Source of the DNA: Salinicola endophyticus
GTDB taxonomy: Bacteria; Pseudomonadota; Gammaproteobacteria; Pseudomonadales; Halomonadaceae
Direction of reading: 5' to 3'
DNA length: 64,000 nucleotides
Assembly: GCF_040536835.1 (NCBI RefSeq)
Contig: NZ_CP159578.1
Coordinates: 310,001-374,000 of the forward strand
Part shown: positions 11,023 to 19,477 of the stretch, piece after piece
How the letters are laid out: each line of letters starts with the position of its first letter
Position numbering within the stretch: position 1 is the first letter of the stretch
Translations under genes and position numbers: made by a program
Notes under the pieces: model-generated
Told to the model about the DNA's origin: nothing
The model's database searches: none
What the model saw: only the letters and a program-made list of their open reading frames with translations

Positions 11023-11517
11023 TCACGCCGGCAGGCGGTGCAGCGGCTGGTGCGCCAGGGCGGCGGCGCGTTCGCCCACCGGGGTGCCGTCGAGCACCAG
11101 CGTGGGGTCGATCTCGGCCAGGGGTTCGAGCACGAAGCGCCGCGCCAGCCGCTGCGGATGCGGCAGCGTCAGGCGCGGGGTGTGCAGGCTCAGGTCGGCG
11201 TAGCTGAGCAGGTCGAGGTCCAGCGTGCGCGGCCCCCAGTGGCGCAGGCGGACACGACGGTGGCGCTGTTCCAGCGCCTGCAGCTGATCGAGCAGCGCCA
11301 GCGGCGAGAGGCGGGTGCGCAGTGCCACTACCGCATTGACGAAATCGGGCTGGTCCTGGGGGCCCACTGGGGCGCTCGCATAGAGCGAGGAGCGCGCCAC
11401 CAGCGTGCTCAGCGGCAGGACCGCGAGCGCCTCGAGGGCGCGCTCGAGCTGATCGCGCGGTGCCTCGAGATTGCTGCCGAGGCCGATATAGGCCAGCGCG
11501 CCGGTGGGATCACTCAT
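11023..11517 (-). CDS. folK: 2-amino-4-hydroxy-6-hydroxymethyldihydropteridine pyrophosphokinase
   Basis: FolK transfers pyrophosphate from ATP to the pterin in folate synthesis. The protein has 164 residues from the ATG at 11515-11517 (MSDPTGALAYIGLGSN), overlapping the end of pcnB by 8 bases. The HPPK signature RHWGPRTLDLDLL lies at about residues 92-104, with the two Asp residues that bind magnesium. The longer frame to 11613 would lie mostly inside pcnB. Confidence 0.95.
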   Translation of the reverse strand: MSDPTGALAYIGLGSNLEAPRDQLERALEALAVLPLSTLVARSSLYASAPVGPQDQPDFVNAVVALRTRLSPLALLDQLQALEQRHRRVRLRHWGPRTLDLDLLSYADLSLHTPRLTLPHPQRLARRFVLEPLAEIDPTLVLDGTPVGERAAALAHQPLHRLPA

Positions 11518-12943
11518 CCAGGGTCGGCGGTGCGGCGCGGTTGCTGGGGCGACGGCGCTTGCGCGGGCGGCGGCGCTTGGGCTTGCCGTTGGTGGAGGCC
11601 GGGTGGCCACCATCGACCTGCTTCATCAGCTCGTGCTGGCGGCTCTCGTCGGCGTGCTGGAACTCGGTCCACCACTCGCCCAGCTCAGGCGCGAGTTCGC
11701 CGGCCTGCTCGCGCAGCAGCAGGAAGTCGTAGGCGGCACGGAAGCGCGGGTGTTCGAGCGTCTGGAACACCTTGCGCCCGCGTCGGCGCGGCAGGTGCTG
11801 CTGGAGATCCCAGATCTCGCGCATGGGGATGCTGAAACGCTTGGGAATCGAGGTGTGCTTGAGCTGGCGGCTGATGACCTGCTGTGCCGCCGCCTGCTGG
11901 GCGGGGACATCGGGCAGCTCCTGCTCGTGGGCCAACTGGGCGGTACGCTGTACCACGCAGGGCCACAGCAGCGCGGCGAAGAGGAAGGCCGGCGTGACCG
12001 GGCGATCCTCGGCCAGACGGGCGTCGGTGTTGGCCAGCGCCTGCTCGACCAGGGCTTCTGCCCAGGGCAGCTCTGCCAGCGCCTCGTCGCTCTCCGGGAA
12101 CAGCATGGCGTAGAGACCGAGTTCGCGCAGGCAGCGGAAGCTCTGCACCGCGTGACCGGAGAGGAACAGCTTGAGCACCTCTTCGAACAGACGTGCCGGC
12201 GGAATCTGCAGCAGCAGCGGGGCGAGTTCGCGGATCGGCGCCTCGGTGCCGGCTTCGATGGCGAAATCGAGCTTGGCGGCGAAGCGGGCGGCACGCAGCA
12301 TGCGTACCGGGTCCTCGCGATAGCGCGTCTCGGGGTCGCCGATCAGGCGCAGCAGGCGCCGCTCGAGATCGGCGATGCCGCCGGTCCAGTCATAGATGCT
12401 GAAGTCGCTGACGCTGTAGTAGAGGGCGTTGACGGTGAAGTCGCGACGGATGGCGTCCTCTTCCACGCTGCCCCAGACGTTGTCACGCAGCAGCAGCCCC
12501 TCGTCGGACTGCTGGCTGACATTGCCGTCATCGCCGTCGCCGTGGCTGCCGCGGAAGGTAGTGACCTCGATGATCTCGCGGCCGAAGCGCACGTGGACGA
12601 TACGGAAACGCCGGCCGATGATGCGCGAGTTGCGAAACAGCTGGCGCACTTCATCGGGGGTGGCGCTGGTGGCAACGTCGAAATCCTTGGGCTGCCGGCC
12701 GAGCAGGGAGTCACGGATACAGCCGCCCACCAGATAGGCGTCGTAGCCGGCGCCGTTGAGCCGGTAGAGCACCTTGAGGGCGCTTTCGCTCAGATTCTTG
12801 CGCGATACGCTGTGCTCGTCGCGGGGGAGCACGATCTGTTGCAGGACCGGTTCGGCGGCGTCGGCGCGGGCGGACTCGGGGCCGAAGAGACTCTTCAAAC
12901 GTTCACCGGGACGTTGTAGAAAGCGGGAAAATCCTTTGAACAT
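11510..12943 (-). CDS. pcnB: Poly(A) polymerase I
   Basis: PcnB adds 3' poly(A) tails that promote RNA decay; its ColE1 plasmid copy-number role gave the name. The product has 477 residues from MFKGFSRFLQ (ATG 12941-12943), which lines up with the E. coli start region. An upstream ATG at 13036 is possible, but the extra sequence lacks support. The nucleotidyltransferase head has YLVGGCIRDSLLG and the catalytic DFD at about residues 87-89. The C-terminal tail is strongly basic (KRRRPRKRRR), as in other PcnB proteins. It lies directly downstream of the CrcZ-like sRNA, as in Pseudomonas. Confidence 0.94.
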   Translation of the reverse strand: MFKGFSRFLQRPGERLKSLFGPESARADAAEPVLQQIVLPRDEHSVSRKNLSESALKVLYRLNGAGYDAYLVGGCIRDSLLGRQPKDFDVATSATPDEVRQLFRNSRIIGRRFRIVHVRFGREIIEVTTFRGSHGDGDDGNVSQQSDEGLLLRDNVWGSVEEDAIRRDFTVNALYYSVSDFSIYDWTGGIADLERRLLRLIGDPETRYREDPVRMLRAARFAAKLDFAIEAGTEAPIRELAPLLLQIPPARLFEEVLKLFLSGHAVQSFRCLRELGLYAMLFPESDEALAELPWAEALVEQALANTDARLAEDRPVTPAFLFAALLWPCVVQRTAQLAHEQELPDVPAQQAAAQQVISRQLKHTSIPKRFSIPMREIWDLQQHLPRRRGRKVFQTLEHPRFRAAYDFLLLREQAGELAPELGEWWTEFQHADESRQHELMKQVDGGHPASTNGKPKRRRPRKRRRPSNRAAPPTLDE

Positions 12944-13274
12944 GCGGCGAAGTCGACTCGCGAGATAGCAAAGCCCCAGTGTAGCGGAGCCCCGCAGGCT
13001 TGCATAGCGAAGCCCTGGCCATCTGTCCAGCCTCATATCCGTCTTCTGGCCTGTCGGGGCGTATTGTCGGGACGGACTGCCGGTGCGGATTGCCGTGGTG
13101 GGGCATCGGGGCCGGTGGCTAGGCGTGAGGGACGAGTGCCGCTGGCCCGAGGGTAAATCGTGTGGGGGAATGCACCCTGGCGGGCGGTGAGCGCTCGGTG
13201 GCCTCGATGATCGGCGGGAATGTTCCTGCGGCTGCGTGCTGGTAGGGTCGCGCACGGCAATACTGGCGCACAGC
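12944..13274. other. Gene-free spacer between pcnB and the CrcZ-like sRNA
   Basis: This stretch of 331 bases should contain the pcnB promoter. No convincing coding sequence was found; short frames here lack family features and good ribosome binding sites. No clear sigma-70 pair could be assigned on the minus strand. Confidence 0.4.
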
Positions 13275-13300
13275 AAAAAGGGGAGGCCATCGGCCTCCCC
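13275..13300 (-). terminator. Terminator of the CrcZ-like sRNA
   Basis: On the minus strand GGGGAGGCC and GGCCTCCCC pair perfectly around a GAT loop and are followed by TTTTT. Confidence 0.9.
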
Positions 13301-13707
13301 TCTTAAGCATTTTCTGCAACGTCCATGCCGCTTCTTTTTGTTCGTGATGGCGCATCGCCTTGAATACGCAACACAGTCACCGGGCGGGGCATCGCAATAC
13401 CGCGGGTGGCGACCACCTCGTATTCAAAACAATAATCCAACCACGACAGGCAATGCCTTTTCCCGAGTCTTGTTGTTATATCGGGAAGTCTTCGGGTTAC
13501 GGGGCGCGTTGTTGTTGTTGCCCGGCCTACCGAAGAACGTCGCGTCCTGGTTGCATGCATGACTCGAGGGCGTTGTCGTTGTTATCGCCCCGGCGGCAGC
13601 GAGTCGTTCGAGTCGACGCCTGAGTTGTCGTTGTTGGCGTCAGTGCTGTCTTCCTGTCGCGATTGTTATTGTTGGTGCGACTAGAGAATGTCGTTTGTTC
13701 TTCTTGT
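13275..13707 (-). ncRNA. crcZ: CrcZ-like small RNA with five CA-motif hairpins
   Basis: In Pseudomonas, CrcZ is a roughly 400-nt RNA that sequesters Hfq/Crc through repeated CA motifs (AAnAAnAA) and so lifts carbon catabolite repression; it lies upstream of pcnB. Here the minus strand holds five successive hairpins, each with the motif in its loop: 13656-13681 (AACAATAACAA), 13615-13641 (AACAACGACAA), 13568-13590 (ATAACAACGACAA), 13502-13523 (AACAACAACAAC) and 13460-13487 (ATAACAACAAG). Stems are 4 to 7 bp. A sigma-54-like promoter predicts a start near 13707, and a 9-bp G+C-rich terminator with five Ts ends the transcript, giving about 433 nt. The position is the same as in Pseudomonas, but cbrA and cbrB are missing next to it. 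The 85-residue open frame (13303-13560) within it looks accidental. Identification rests on pattern and context, not on a search. Confidence 0.8.
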
Positions 13708-13717
13708 CCAATGTGAG

Positions 13718-13733
13718 TGCACTGGGCGTGCCA
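13718..13733 (-). promoter_or_regulatory. Candidate sigma-54 promoter of the CrcZ-like sRNA
   Basis: The minus strand reads TGGCAC-N5-GTGCA: a perfect -24 element and a -12 element with one mismatch to TTGCA. The GG and GC doublets are separated by exactly 10 bases, the fixed sigma-54 spacing. Pseudomonas crcZ is driven by sigma-54 and CbrB. I did not find a CbrB-type TGTTAC/GTAACA palindrome upstream. Confidence 0.65.
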
Positions 13734-13970
13734 TCCCCTGGTTTTTTCTTTTTGATCAATGGGTTGGCTTTTTTCTCGCGGCCAGGTCTTGATCTTGTCG
13801 GCCCGTATGCCTGAGAGGGGTGGTTCAAAACGGGGCAGAAAATACCCTTGATGCTTGTTCTTGGTGCAGAACCCCTCCTGCAATGGCGACAAGGGTGACG
13901 CAAAATGACATGAATTGCGCTTAGACCATGGTCGTCAGTCGAAGGGGGTAGACGTGCATCCCCTCTGTGA
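13734..13970. other. Spacer between the sRNA promoter and gluQ
   Basis: These 237 bases follow gluQ on the minus strand and precede the sRNA promoter. No gene was recognised. The region may hold the enhancer site of a sigma-54 activator. Confidence 0.4.
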
Positions 13971-14849
13971 TCACGTCAGATCGCGGTAGGCACGGGGTGT
14001 CAGTGCCTGTGGGGACCAGGCGTCCACCGCCCATGCCAGTTGGGTGGCGACCGGGGCCTGATGTAACTCCGAGGGAGGGCGCTGGTCGAGCAGCGCCAGC
14101 GCTTGGTGGAGCAGCGGGCGCACGGCGGCGTCATCCAGTGGCAGCGGTGGCGCCAGATTCTGCTTGGAGAGTTTCTGTCCGTCGTCGCCGCGAATCAGTG
14201 GCAGATGCAGATAGCGCGGCTCAGGGTAGCCCAGCGCCTGTTGCAGCTGGCGCTGCCACGGGGTGTTATCGAGCAGGTCAAAGCCGCGCACCACGTCGGT
14301 AATACCCTGGGCGGCGTCGTCGACCACCACCGCCAGCTGATAGGCCCACAGGCCATCCTTGCGCTTGATCACCACATCGCCCTGGGTGGTCGGGTCGAGC
14401 CGCTGGGTTCCGAACAGCCGGTCCTGCCAGATCACCGGGTTGGGGCCGAGGTCGGTACGTAGCCGCCACGCCTGGGGGCGCTGGGGATGACGCGGATGCT
14501 CGCGGCACCAGCCGGGGTAGTGGCCGAGATGCTGCCACTCCTTGCGCGAGCAGCCGCAGGGGTAGACCCGGCCGGCGGCGGCCAGGCGTTCGAGCGCGGT
14601 GTGGTAGGCGTCGTCGCGCCGGTGCTGGAAGCAGATCTCGCCGTCCCAGGTAAGGCCGAAGGCCGCCAGCTGGCGTTGAATGGTCGCCGCGGCCTGGGGC
14701 GGGCAGCGCGGCGGGTCGATGTCCTCGATGCGCAGCAGCCAGCGCCCGCCGGCGGCGCGCGCATCGAGCCAGCTGCCCAGGGCGGCGACCAGCGACCCCA
14801 GGTGCAGCGGGCCGGAGGGCGTGGGGGCGAAACGACCGATGTAGGGCAT
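13971..14849 (-). CDS. gluQ: Glutamyl-Q tRNA(Asp) synthetase
   Basis: GluQ-RS attaches glutamate to the queuosine base at the wobble position of tRNA-Asp; it is a short paralogue of the catalytic domain of glutamyl-tRNA synthetase. The 292-residue length fits. FAPTPSGPLHLGSLVAAL carries the HIGH-like motif HLGS at about residues 16-19. CGCSRKEW and the late CREH contribute the zinc-type ligands, and GQKLSKQN is the KMSKS-like loop. The C-terminal anticodon-binding domain of GltX is absent, as expected. It follows dksA on the same strand after a terminator. Confidence 0.95.
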   Translation of the reverse strand: MPYIGRFAPTPSGPLHLGSLVAALGSWLDARAAGGRWLLRIEDIDPPRCPPQAAATIQRQLAAFGLTWDGEICFQHRRDDAYHTALERLAAAGRVYPCGCSRKEWQHLGHYPGWCREHPRHPQRPQAWRLRTDLGPNPVIWQDRLFGTQRLDPTTQGDVVIKRKDGLWAYQLAVVVDDAAQGITDVVRGFDLLDNTPWQRQLQQALGYPEPRYLHLPLIRGDDGQKLSKQNLAPPLPLDDAAVRPLLHQALALLDQRPPSELHQAPVATQLAWAVDAWSPQALTPRAYRDLT

Positions 14850-14906
14850 CGTCTCTCCATGGTGGTCTGGGAAAGCCAGCGTGACGGGAAGCGCCTGCAG
14901 TACGGG

Positions 14907-14936
14907 AAAACAAAACGGGCACCCCTCGGTGCCCGT
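14907..14936 (-). terminator. Terminator after dksA
   Basis: On the minus strand ACGGGCACC and GGTGCCCGT pair around GAGG and are followed by TTTGTTTT. It separates dksA from gluQ, perhaps partially. Confidence 0.85.
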
Positions 14937-14987
14937 CTGCTGCTGGCTCCGGCGATCCGTGGATCGCCGAGCTACTACCTGGCGCGA

Positions 14988-15425
14988 TCAGCCGCCGAGC
15001 TGTTTCTCTTTCAGCTCCGCCAGCGTCTTGCAGTCGACGCACAGGGTGGCGGTGGGGCGTGCCTCGAGGCGGCGGATGCCGATCTCGACGCCACACGCTT
15101 CACAGAAGCCGTAATCGTCTTCGTCGATCTTGTCGATCGTTTCGTTGATCTTCTTGAGCAGTTTACGCTCGCGGTCACGCGTTCTCAGCTCGAGGCTGAA
15201 GCCCTCTTCCTGCGTCGCCCGGTCGGCGGGATCGGCGAAGTTGTTCGCCTCTTCCTGCAGGTGGCGCACCGTGCGATCGACCTCTTCCATAAGATCCTGT
15301 TTCCAGCCCAGCAGGATCTCACGGAAGTGCGCAAGCTGCTTTTCGTTCATGTACTCTTCACCCGGTGCCGGCTGGTACGGGGTGAATGCCTTGGGCGCTT
15401 CCGTTTTCTTTTCTGCTACTGGCAT
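14988..15425 (-). CDS. dksA: RNA polymerase-binding transcription factor DksA
   Basis: DksA inserts into the RNA polymerase secondary channel and, with ppGpp, represses rRNA and ribosomal protein promoters and activates amino acid synthesis genes. The 145-residue product has the coiled coil (about residues 30-105) with the functional tip residues D65 and D68 in ADPADRATQEE. A four-Cys zinc finger (C108, C111, C129, C132) confirms the full, zinc-dependent form. Many likely DksA targets (rRNA and ribosomal promoters) lie in this same window. A candidate promoter stands at 15516-15544. Confidence 0.97.
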   Translation of the reverse strand: MPVAEKKTEAPKAFTPYQPAPGEEYMNEKQLAHFREILLGWKQDLMEEVDRTVRHLQEEANNFADPADRATQEEGFSLELRTRDRERKLLKKINETIDKIDEDDYGFCEACGVEIGIRRLEARPTATLCVDCKTLAELKEKQLGG

Positions 15426-15515
15426 GGGGCTGCCTCGTTACACAAGTGTCGTGACGCGTGTGATTCGGTCGAGAATCGACCATGGGCAGCATCAGCCGCC
15501 GCCCGAAGCCATGCT

Positions 15516-15544
15516 TGTTTAGCGAAAAAGTTACCGCATTGCAA
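15516..15544 (-). promoter_or_regulatory. Candidate sigma-70 promoter of dksA
   Basis: On the minus strand TTGCAA and TAAACA are separated by 17 bases, about 90 bases before the dksA start. Confidence 0.5.
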
Positions 15545-15699
15545 CCAAAGCCGCGCTTTATTTTTGGCTACCGCAACGCTGCGACCGGTATGTCGCCGCG
15601 CGCTGCGGTGGCTCCATCCAAATGGGGTGATGCGGGGCGCCGGCCCTGCTGTCGGCGTCCGGAGCGCCGAGTGCCCCGGTGACGAGGAGTCGATACGAG

Positions 15700-16869
15700 A
15701 TGTCCTGGAGCGATCGCCTGGCGGCGGTGGCGCCGTTTCGCGTCATGCGTCTGCTGGAAGCGGCCCAGGCCCGCGAGGCCGCCGGTCACGACGTCATTCA
15801 TCTGGAGATCGGTGAGCCCGATTTTCCCTCCCCCGCGGCGGTGGTCGCGGCGGGCCAGCAGGCGCTGGCGGCGGGGCACACCCGCTATACCCCGGCGTGC
15901 GGTTTACCGGCGCTGCGCGAGGCGATCGCCGCCCACTACCAGCGCTGCCACGGGGTGGCACTCGACCCGCGTCGGGTGATCGTCACGCCCGGGGCTTCCG
16001 GGGCGCTGCTGCTGGCGAGTCAGCTGCTGGTGCAGCGCGGTGACCGGGTGCTGATGGCCGACCCCACCTATCCCTGCAACCGCCACTTCATGGCGCTGGC
16101 CGAGGCCGCGGTGGACTGTGTACCGGTCGGTCCGGAGAGCGGCTGGCAGCTCGATGCGGCGCTGCTCGCGCAGCACTGGCAGCCCGACACGCGGCTGGCG
16201 ATGCTGGCCACTCCTTCCAACCCCACCGGCCACATGCTGTCGGCGTCGCAGCTGGCGGCCGTGGCGCAGACGGTGGCGGCACGCGATGCGGCGCTGCTGG
16301 TCGACGAGATCTATCAGGGGCTGTGCTACGACGTCGCGCCGGTCTCCGCGGTGAGTGCGGCGCCGGAGGCGTTCGTGGTCAACAGCTTCTCCAAGTTCTT
16401 CGGCATGACCGGCTGGCGGCTGGGCTGGCTGGTGGCCCCCGAGGCCGCAGTGGAGCCGCTGTCGCGGCTGGCCCAGAACGTCTTCCTGGCGCCGCCGACG
16501 CTCTCCCAGCACGCCGCCCTGGCGGCCTTCTCGTCCGAGTGCCTGGCGCAGCTGGAAGCGCGCCGCGCCGAGCTGCAGGTGCGCCGCGATGCGCTGCTCG
16601 CAGGGTTGGCTCGGCTCGGCCTGGCGCCGGCGCAGCCGCCCCAGGGCGCGTTCTATGTCTGGCTCGACGTCTCTGCCCACACCGATGACAGCGAGGCGTT
16701 CTGCCGCGCGCTGCTCGACGAGGAGAACGTGGCGATCACCCCGGGCACCGATTTCGCCGTGCGCGGTGGGGGCCACCATGTGCGGATCGCCTTCACCACC
16801 GGGGTGGCGCGGCTGGAGGAGGCGGTCGCGCGTCTCGAGCGCTTTCTGGCCCGGCGGGGGCGCGGATGA
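15700..16869 (+). CDS. PLP-dependent aminotransferase, class I/II
   Basis: A fold-type I aminotransferase of 389 residues. The PLP lysine is K232 in NSFSKFFGMTGWRLG; NPTG (about residue 174) and DEIYQGL supply the other cofactor contacts, and the C-terminal Arg lies in HHVRIAFTT. The substrate is uncertain; aspartate, alanine or aromatic amino acids are all possible in this family. The ATG at 15700 is preferred over a GTG at 15679 because GAGGAG stands at 15684-15689. Its TGA overlaps the ATG of sfsA by four bases (ATGA). The aminotransferase-sfsA pair next to dksA is also found in Pseudomonas. Confidence 0.9.
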   Translation: MSWSDRLAAVAPFRVMRLLEAAQAREAAGHDVIHLEIGEPDFPSPAAVVAAGQQALAAGHTRYTPACGLPALREAIAAHYQRCHGVALDPRRVIVTPGASGALLLASQLLVQRGDRVLMADPTYPCNRHFMALAEAAVDCVPVGPESGWQLDAALLAQHWQPDTRLAMLATPSNPTGHMLSASQLAAVAQTVAARDAALLVDEIYQGLCYDVAPVSAVSAAPEAFVVNSFSKFFGMTGWRLGWLVAPEAAVEPLSRLAQNVFLAPPTLSQHAALAAFSSECLAQLEARRAELQVRRDALLAGLARLGLAPAQPPQGAFYVWLDVSAHTDDSEAFCRALLDEENVAITPGTDFAVRGGGHHVRIAFTTGVARLEEAVARLERFLARRGRG

Positions 16870-17636
16870 GCCTGCCCAAGGACCCGCCCCGGATCGAGCT
16901 GGTGCCCGGCACGCTGCTGCGCCGCTACAAGCGCTTTCTGGCCGATGTGCGTCTCGATGATGGGCGCGAGGTGGTGGCGCACTGCCCCAATACCGGTTCG
17001 ATGCGCGCGGTGAACGTGCCGGGTTGCCGGGTGTGGCTGTCTCCGAGCACCAATCCGGCACGCAAGCTGGCCTGGACCTGGGAGCTGATCGAGCTGCCGG
17101 ACGGCCAGGGTGGGGTCGACTGGGTGTCGGTGCATACCGGGCGCGCCAATGCGCTGGTGGCGGCGGCACTGCGGGCCGGACGCGTGGCGCCGCTGGCCGA
17201 CTTCGTGCGTTTGACGCCGGAGGTCAAGGTCGAGGGGGCGCGGCTCGACTTCCGCCTCGACCTGGCCTCCGGTGACGCCTGCTACGTCGAGGTCAAGCAG
17301 GTGACGCTGAAGGAGCGCGACGGCCACGGTTACTTTCCCGATGCGGTGAGTGAGCGCGGGCGGCGCCATCTGGATGCGCTGGCGACACTCGCTGGCGCGG
17401 GCCAGCGCAGTGTGCTGCTGTTCTGCGTGGCGCATACCGGCATAAAAGACGTGGCGCCGGCGGCGCATCTCGATCCCGCCTACGCCGCGCGGCTGCGCGA
17501 GGTGGCCGCGCAGGGGGTGGAGGTGCTGGCCTATGGCTGCGATCTGCTCCAGGCCCAGGGGCGGCCGCTGGGCATGCGCCTCGTGCGCCGGCTGGCGGTG
17601 GATCTCGAACGTCGACTGCCGCCGTCGGCAGGCTGA
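16866..17636 (+). CDS. sfsA: DNA/RNA nuclease SfsA
   Basis: The 256-residue product shows the SfsA signature AHCPNTGSM near residue 42 and the nuclease-like core EVKQVTLKERDGHGYFPDAVSERGRRHL. SfsA was first named for sugar fermentation stimulation in E. coli; a nuclease activity has been assigned to the family. The cellular role remains unclear. It is translationally coupled to the upstream aminotransferase and ends close to the convergent metW. Confidence 0.93.
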   Translation: MSLPKDPPRIELVPGTLLRRYKRFLADVRLDDGREVVAHCPNTGSMRAVNVPGCRVWLSPSTNPARKLAWTWELIELPDGQGGVDWVSVHTGRANALVAAALRAGRVAPLADFVRLTPEVKVEGARLDFRLDLASGDACYVEVKQVTLKERDGHGYFPDAVSERGRRHLDALATLAGAGQRSVLLFCVAHTGIKDVAPAAHLDPAYAARLREVAAQGVEVLAYGCDLLQAQGRPLGMRLVRRLAVDLERRLPPSAG

Positions 17637-17643
17637 GGCCGAG

Positions 17644-18240
17644 CTAGCGCCCTCGGCAGACCCGGAAGATCGCCGTCTCGCCAAACAGATTGGGCCAGCG
17701 CCGCGAGGTCCAGTGAGGCTGGTGGTCGGCGCTGCCCACCGCTTCGTCGGCGATGCGCACACCCTTTTCACGGCACAGGTTGGCGAAGTCGCGGAAGGTC
17801 GACAGGTGGATGTTGGGGGTGTCGTACCAGGCGTGGGGCAGCGAACGCGACACCGGCATGCGACCGCGCAGGCTCAGGTGCAGGCGGTGCTTCCAGAAGG
17901 CGAAGTTGGGAAAGGCGATGATGCACTCCGGGGCCACTCGCAGCATCTCGACGAGCATGCTGTCCGGTCGCCGCAGGGCCTGCAGCGCCTGGGTCATCAC
18001 CACCACGTCGAAGGCGTCGTCGTCGAAGTTGCCGAGGCCGTCGTCGAGGTTCTGCTCGATCACGTTGACCCCGCGGCGCAGACAGGCGGCGAGCCCCGCC
18101 GGGTCGATCTCCAGCCCGTAGCCGGTGACCCCCTTGCGCTGGCCCAGGGTGTCCAGCAGGGTGCCGTCGCCGCAGCCGAGGTCGAGAATGTGGGCGCCGG
18201 CGGGCACCCAGTCGTAGATCAGTTCGAGATCGGCGCGCAT
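17644..18240 (-). CDS. metW: Methionine biosynthesis protein MetW
   Basis: MetW is a small SAM-methyltransferase-like protein that works with MetX in methionine synthesis. The 198-residue product has HILDLGCGDGTLL (the SAM-binding glycine loop), YGLEID and FPNFAFWKHR. The start at 18238-18240 ([12 protein letters not shown]) overlaps the metX stop by one base; a start six codons upstream would lie inside metX. This tight coupling with metX is typical of pseudomonads and related bacteria. Confidence 0.94.
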   Translation of the reverse strand: MRADLELIYDWVPAGAHILDLGCGDGTLLDTLGQRKGVTGYGLEIDPAGLAACLRRGVNVIEQNLDDGLGNFDDDAFDVVVMTQALQALRRPDSMLVEMLRVAPECIIAFPNFAFWKHRLHLSLRGRMPVSRSLPHAWYDTPNIHLSTFRDFANLCREKGVRIADEAVGSADHQPHWTSRRWPNLFGETAIFRVCRGR

Positions 18241-19397
18241 CAGCGACTCTCCCCGCAAATATCGGCATAAACCCGCTGCATGAAGCTACCGAACACCGCC
18301 TGGTAGTGGTCGTTGGGCAGCAGGAAGGCGTCGTGCCCGTGGGGCGAGTCGACGTTGACGTAGCTCACCGCCTTGCCCGCGCGCAGCAGGGCGTCGACCA
18401 GCTCGCGCGAGCGCGCCGGGGCGAAGCGCCAGTCGGTGGTGAAGCTGATCACCAGATAGGGGCAGGCGACCGGGGCCAGCGCCGCGGCGAGATTGCCGTC
18501 GTGCTGGCCGGCGGGGTCGAAGTAGTCCAGCGCCTTGGTCATCAGCAGGTAGGTGTTGGCGTCGAAGCGGGTCGAGAAGGTGTCGCCCTGATGGCGCAGA
18601 TAGGACTCGACCTGGAACTCGACGTCATAGCCGAAGTTGAGCTGGTCGCTGCGCAGGTCGCGGCCGAAGCGCGAGCCCATCGAGTGTTCCGAGAGATAGG
18701 TGATGTGGCCGATCATGCGTGCCAGCTTCAGCCCCAGCTTGGGGATCGCCTCGCGTTCGGCGTACCAGCCGTCGAAGAAGTCGGGGTCGGAACGGATCGC
18801 CTGGCGCGCGACCTCGTTGAAGGCGATGTTCTGGGCCGAGAGGCGCGGCGTGGCGGCGATCACCACCGCGTTGGCGACCCGCTCAGGGTAGGCGATCGTC
18901 CACTGCAGCGCCTGCATGCCGCCGAGGCTGCCGCCGACCACTGCGGCGAAGCGGTTGATGCCGAGATGGTCGGCCAGGCGCGCCTGGCTATGCACCCAGT
19001 CGGCCACGGTGAGTACCGGAAAGGTCGGCCCCCACAGCCGTCCGGTCTCGGGATTGACGCTGCCCGGCCCGGTGCTGCCGTGGCAGCCGCCGAGGTTGTT
19101 GAGCGAGACGACGAAGAAGCGGTCGGTGTCGATCACCTTGCCGGGGCCGATATAGGCATCCCACCAGCCGGGCTTGCGCTCGTCGGCGCCATGGTAGCCG
19201 GCGGCGTGGTGGTGGCCGGAGAGCGCATGGCAGATGAGCACGGCGTTGCTGCGCTCGGCGTTGAGCGTGCCGTAGGTCTCGTAGACCAGCTCGAAGCGCG
19301 CCAGCGTCTTGCCGCAGGCGAGCGGCAGCGGCGTTTCGAAGGTCGCGGTCTGGGGCGTGACCAGGCCGACCGAGTCGGGCGGGAAGGAAGCGGACAT
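18240..19397 (-). CDS. metX: Homoserine O-acyltransferase MetX
   Basis: MetX acylates homoserine, the first committed step to methionine. The 385-residue alpha/beta-hydrolase carries the nucleophile S157 in [14 protein letters not shown], the acidic residue in the FTTDWRF region and the catalytic His in DSPHGHDAF near the C terminus. The acyl donor (succinyl-CoA or acetyl-CoA) cannot be settled from motifs alone. Related pseudomonad enzymes linked to metW use succinyl-CoA, so succinyltransferase is more likely. Confidence 0.94.
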   Translation of the reverse strand: MSASFPPDSVGLVTPQTATFETPLPLACGKTLARFELVYETYGTLNAERSNAVLICHALSGHHHAAGYHGADERKPGWWDAYIGPGKVIDTDRFFVVSLNNLGGCHGSTGPGSVNPETGRLWGPTFPVLTVADWVHSQARLADHLGINRFAAVVGGSLGGMQALQWTIAYPERVANAVVIAATPRLSAQNIAFNEVARQAIRSDPDFFDGWYAEREAIPKLGLKLARMIGHITYLSEHSMGSRFGRDLRSDQLNFGYDVEFQVESYLRHQGDTFSTRFDANTYLLMTKALDYFDPAGQHDGNLAAALAPVACPYLVISFTTDWRFAPARSRELVDALLRAGKAVSYVNVDSPHGHDAFLLPNDHYQAVFGSFMQRVYADICGESR

Positions 19398-19477
19398 GAA
19401 ACGCGGAGGTCTCCAGAATCAGCAGGGCAGACGACCGCCGCCCGGACGCAGCGTGCGACCGGGGGCGGTGGCGGCGT

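Noticed and set aside
13303-13560. 85-codon minus-strand frame within the CrcZ-like RNA
   Set aside because: It overlaps the CA-motif hairpins, has no convincing ribosome binding site and no recognisable family. The RNA-level pattern explains the region better.
13460-13681. GTT-rich blocks seen as a simple microsatellite
   Set aside because: The blocks are spaced, differ in sequence and each sits in the loop of its own stem, which a microsatellite would not produce.
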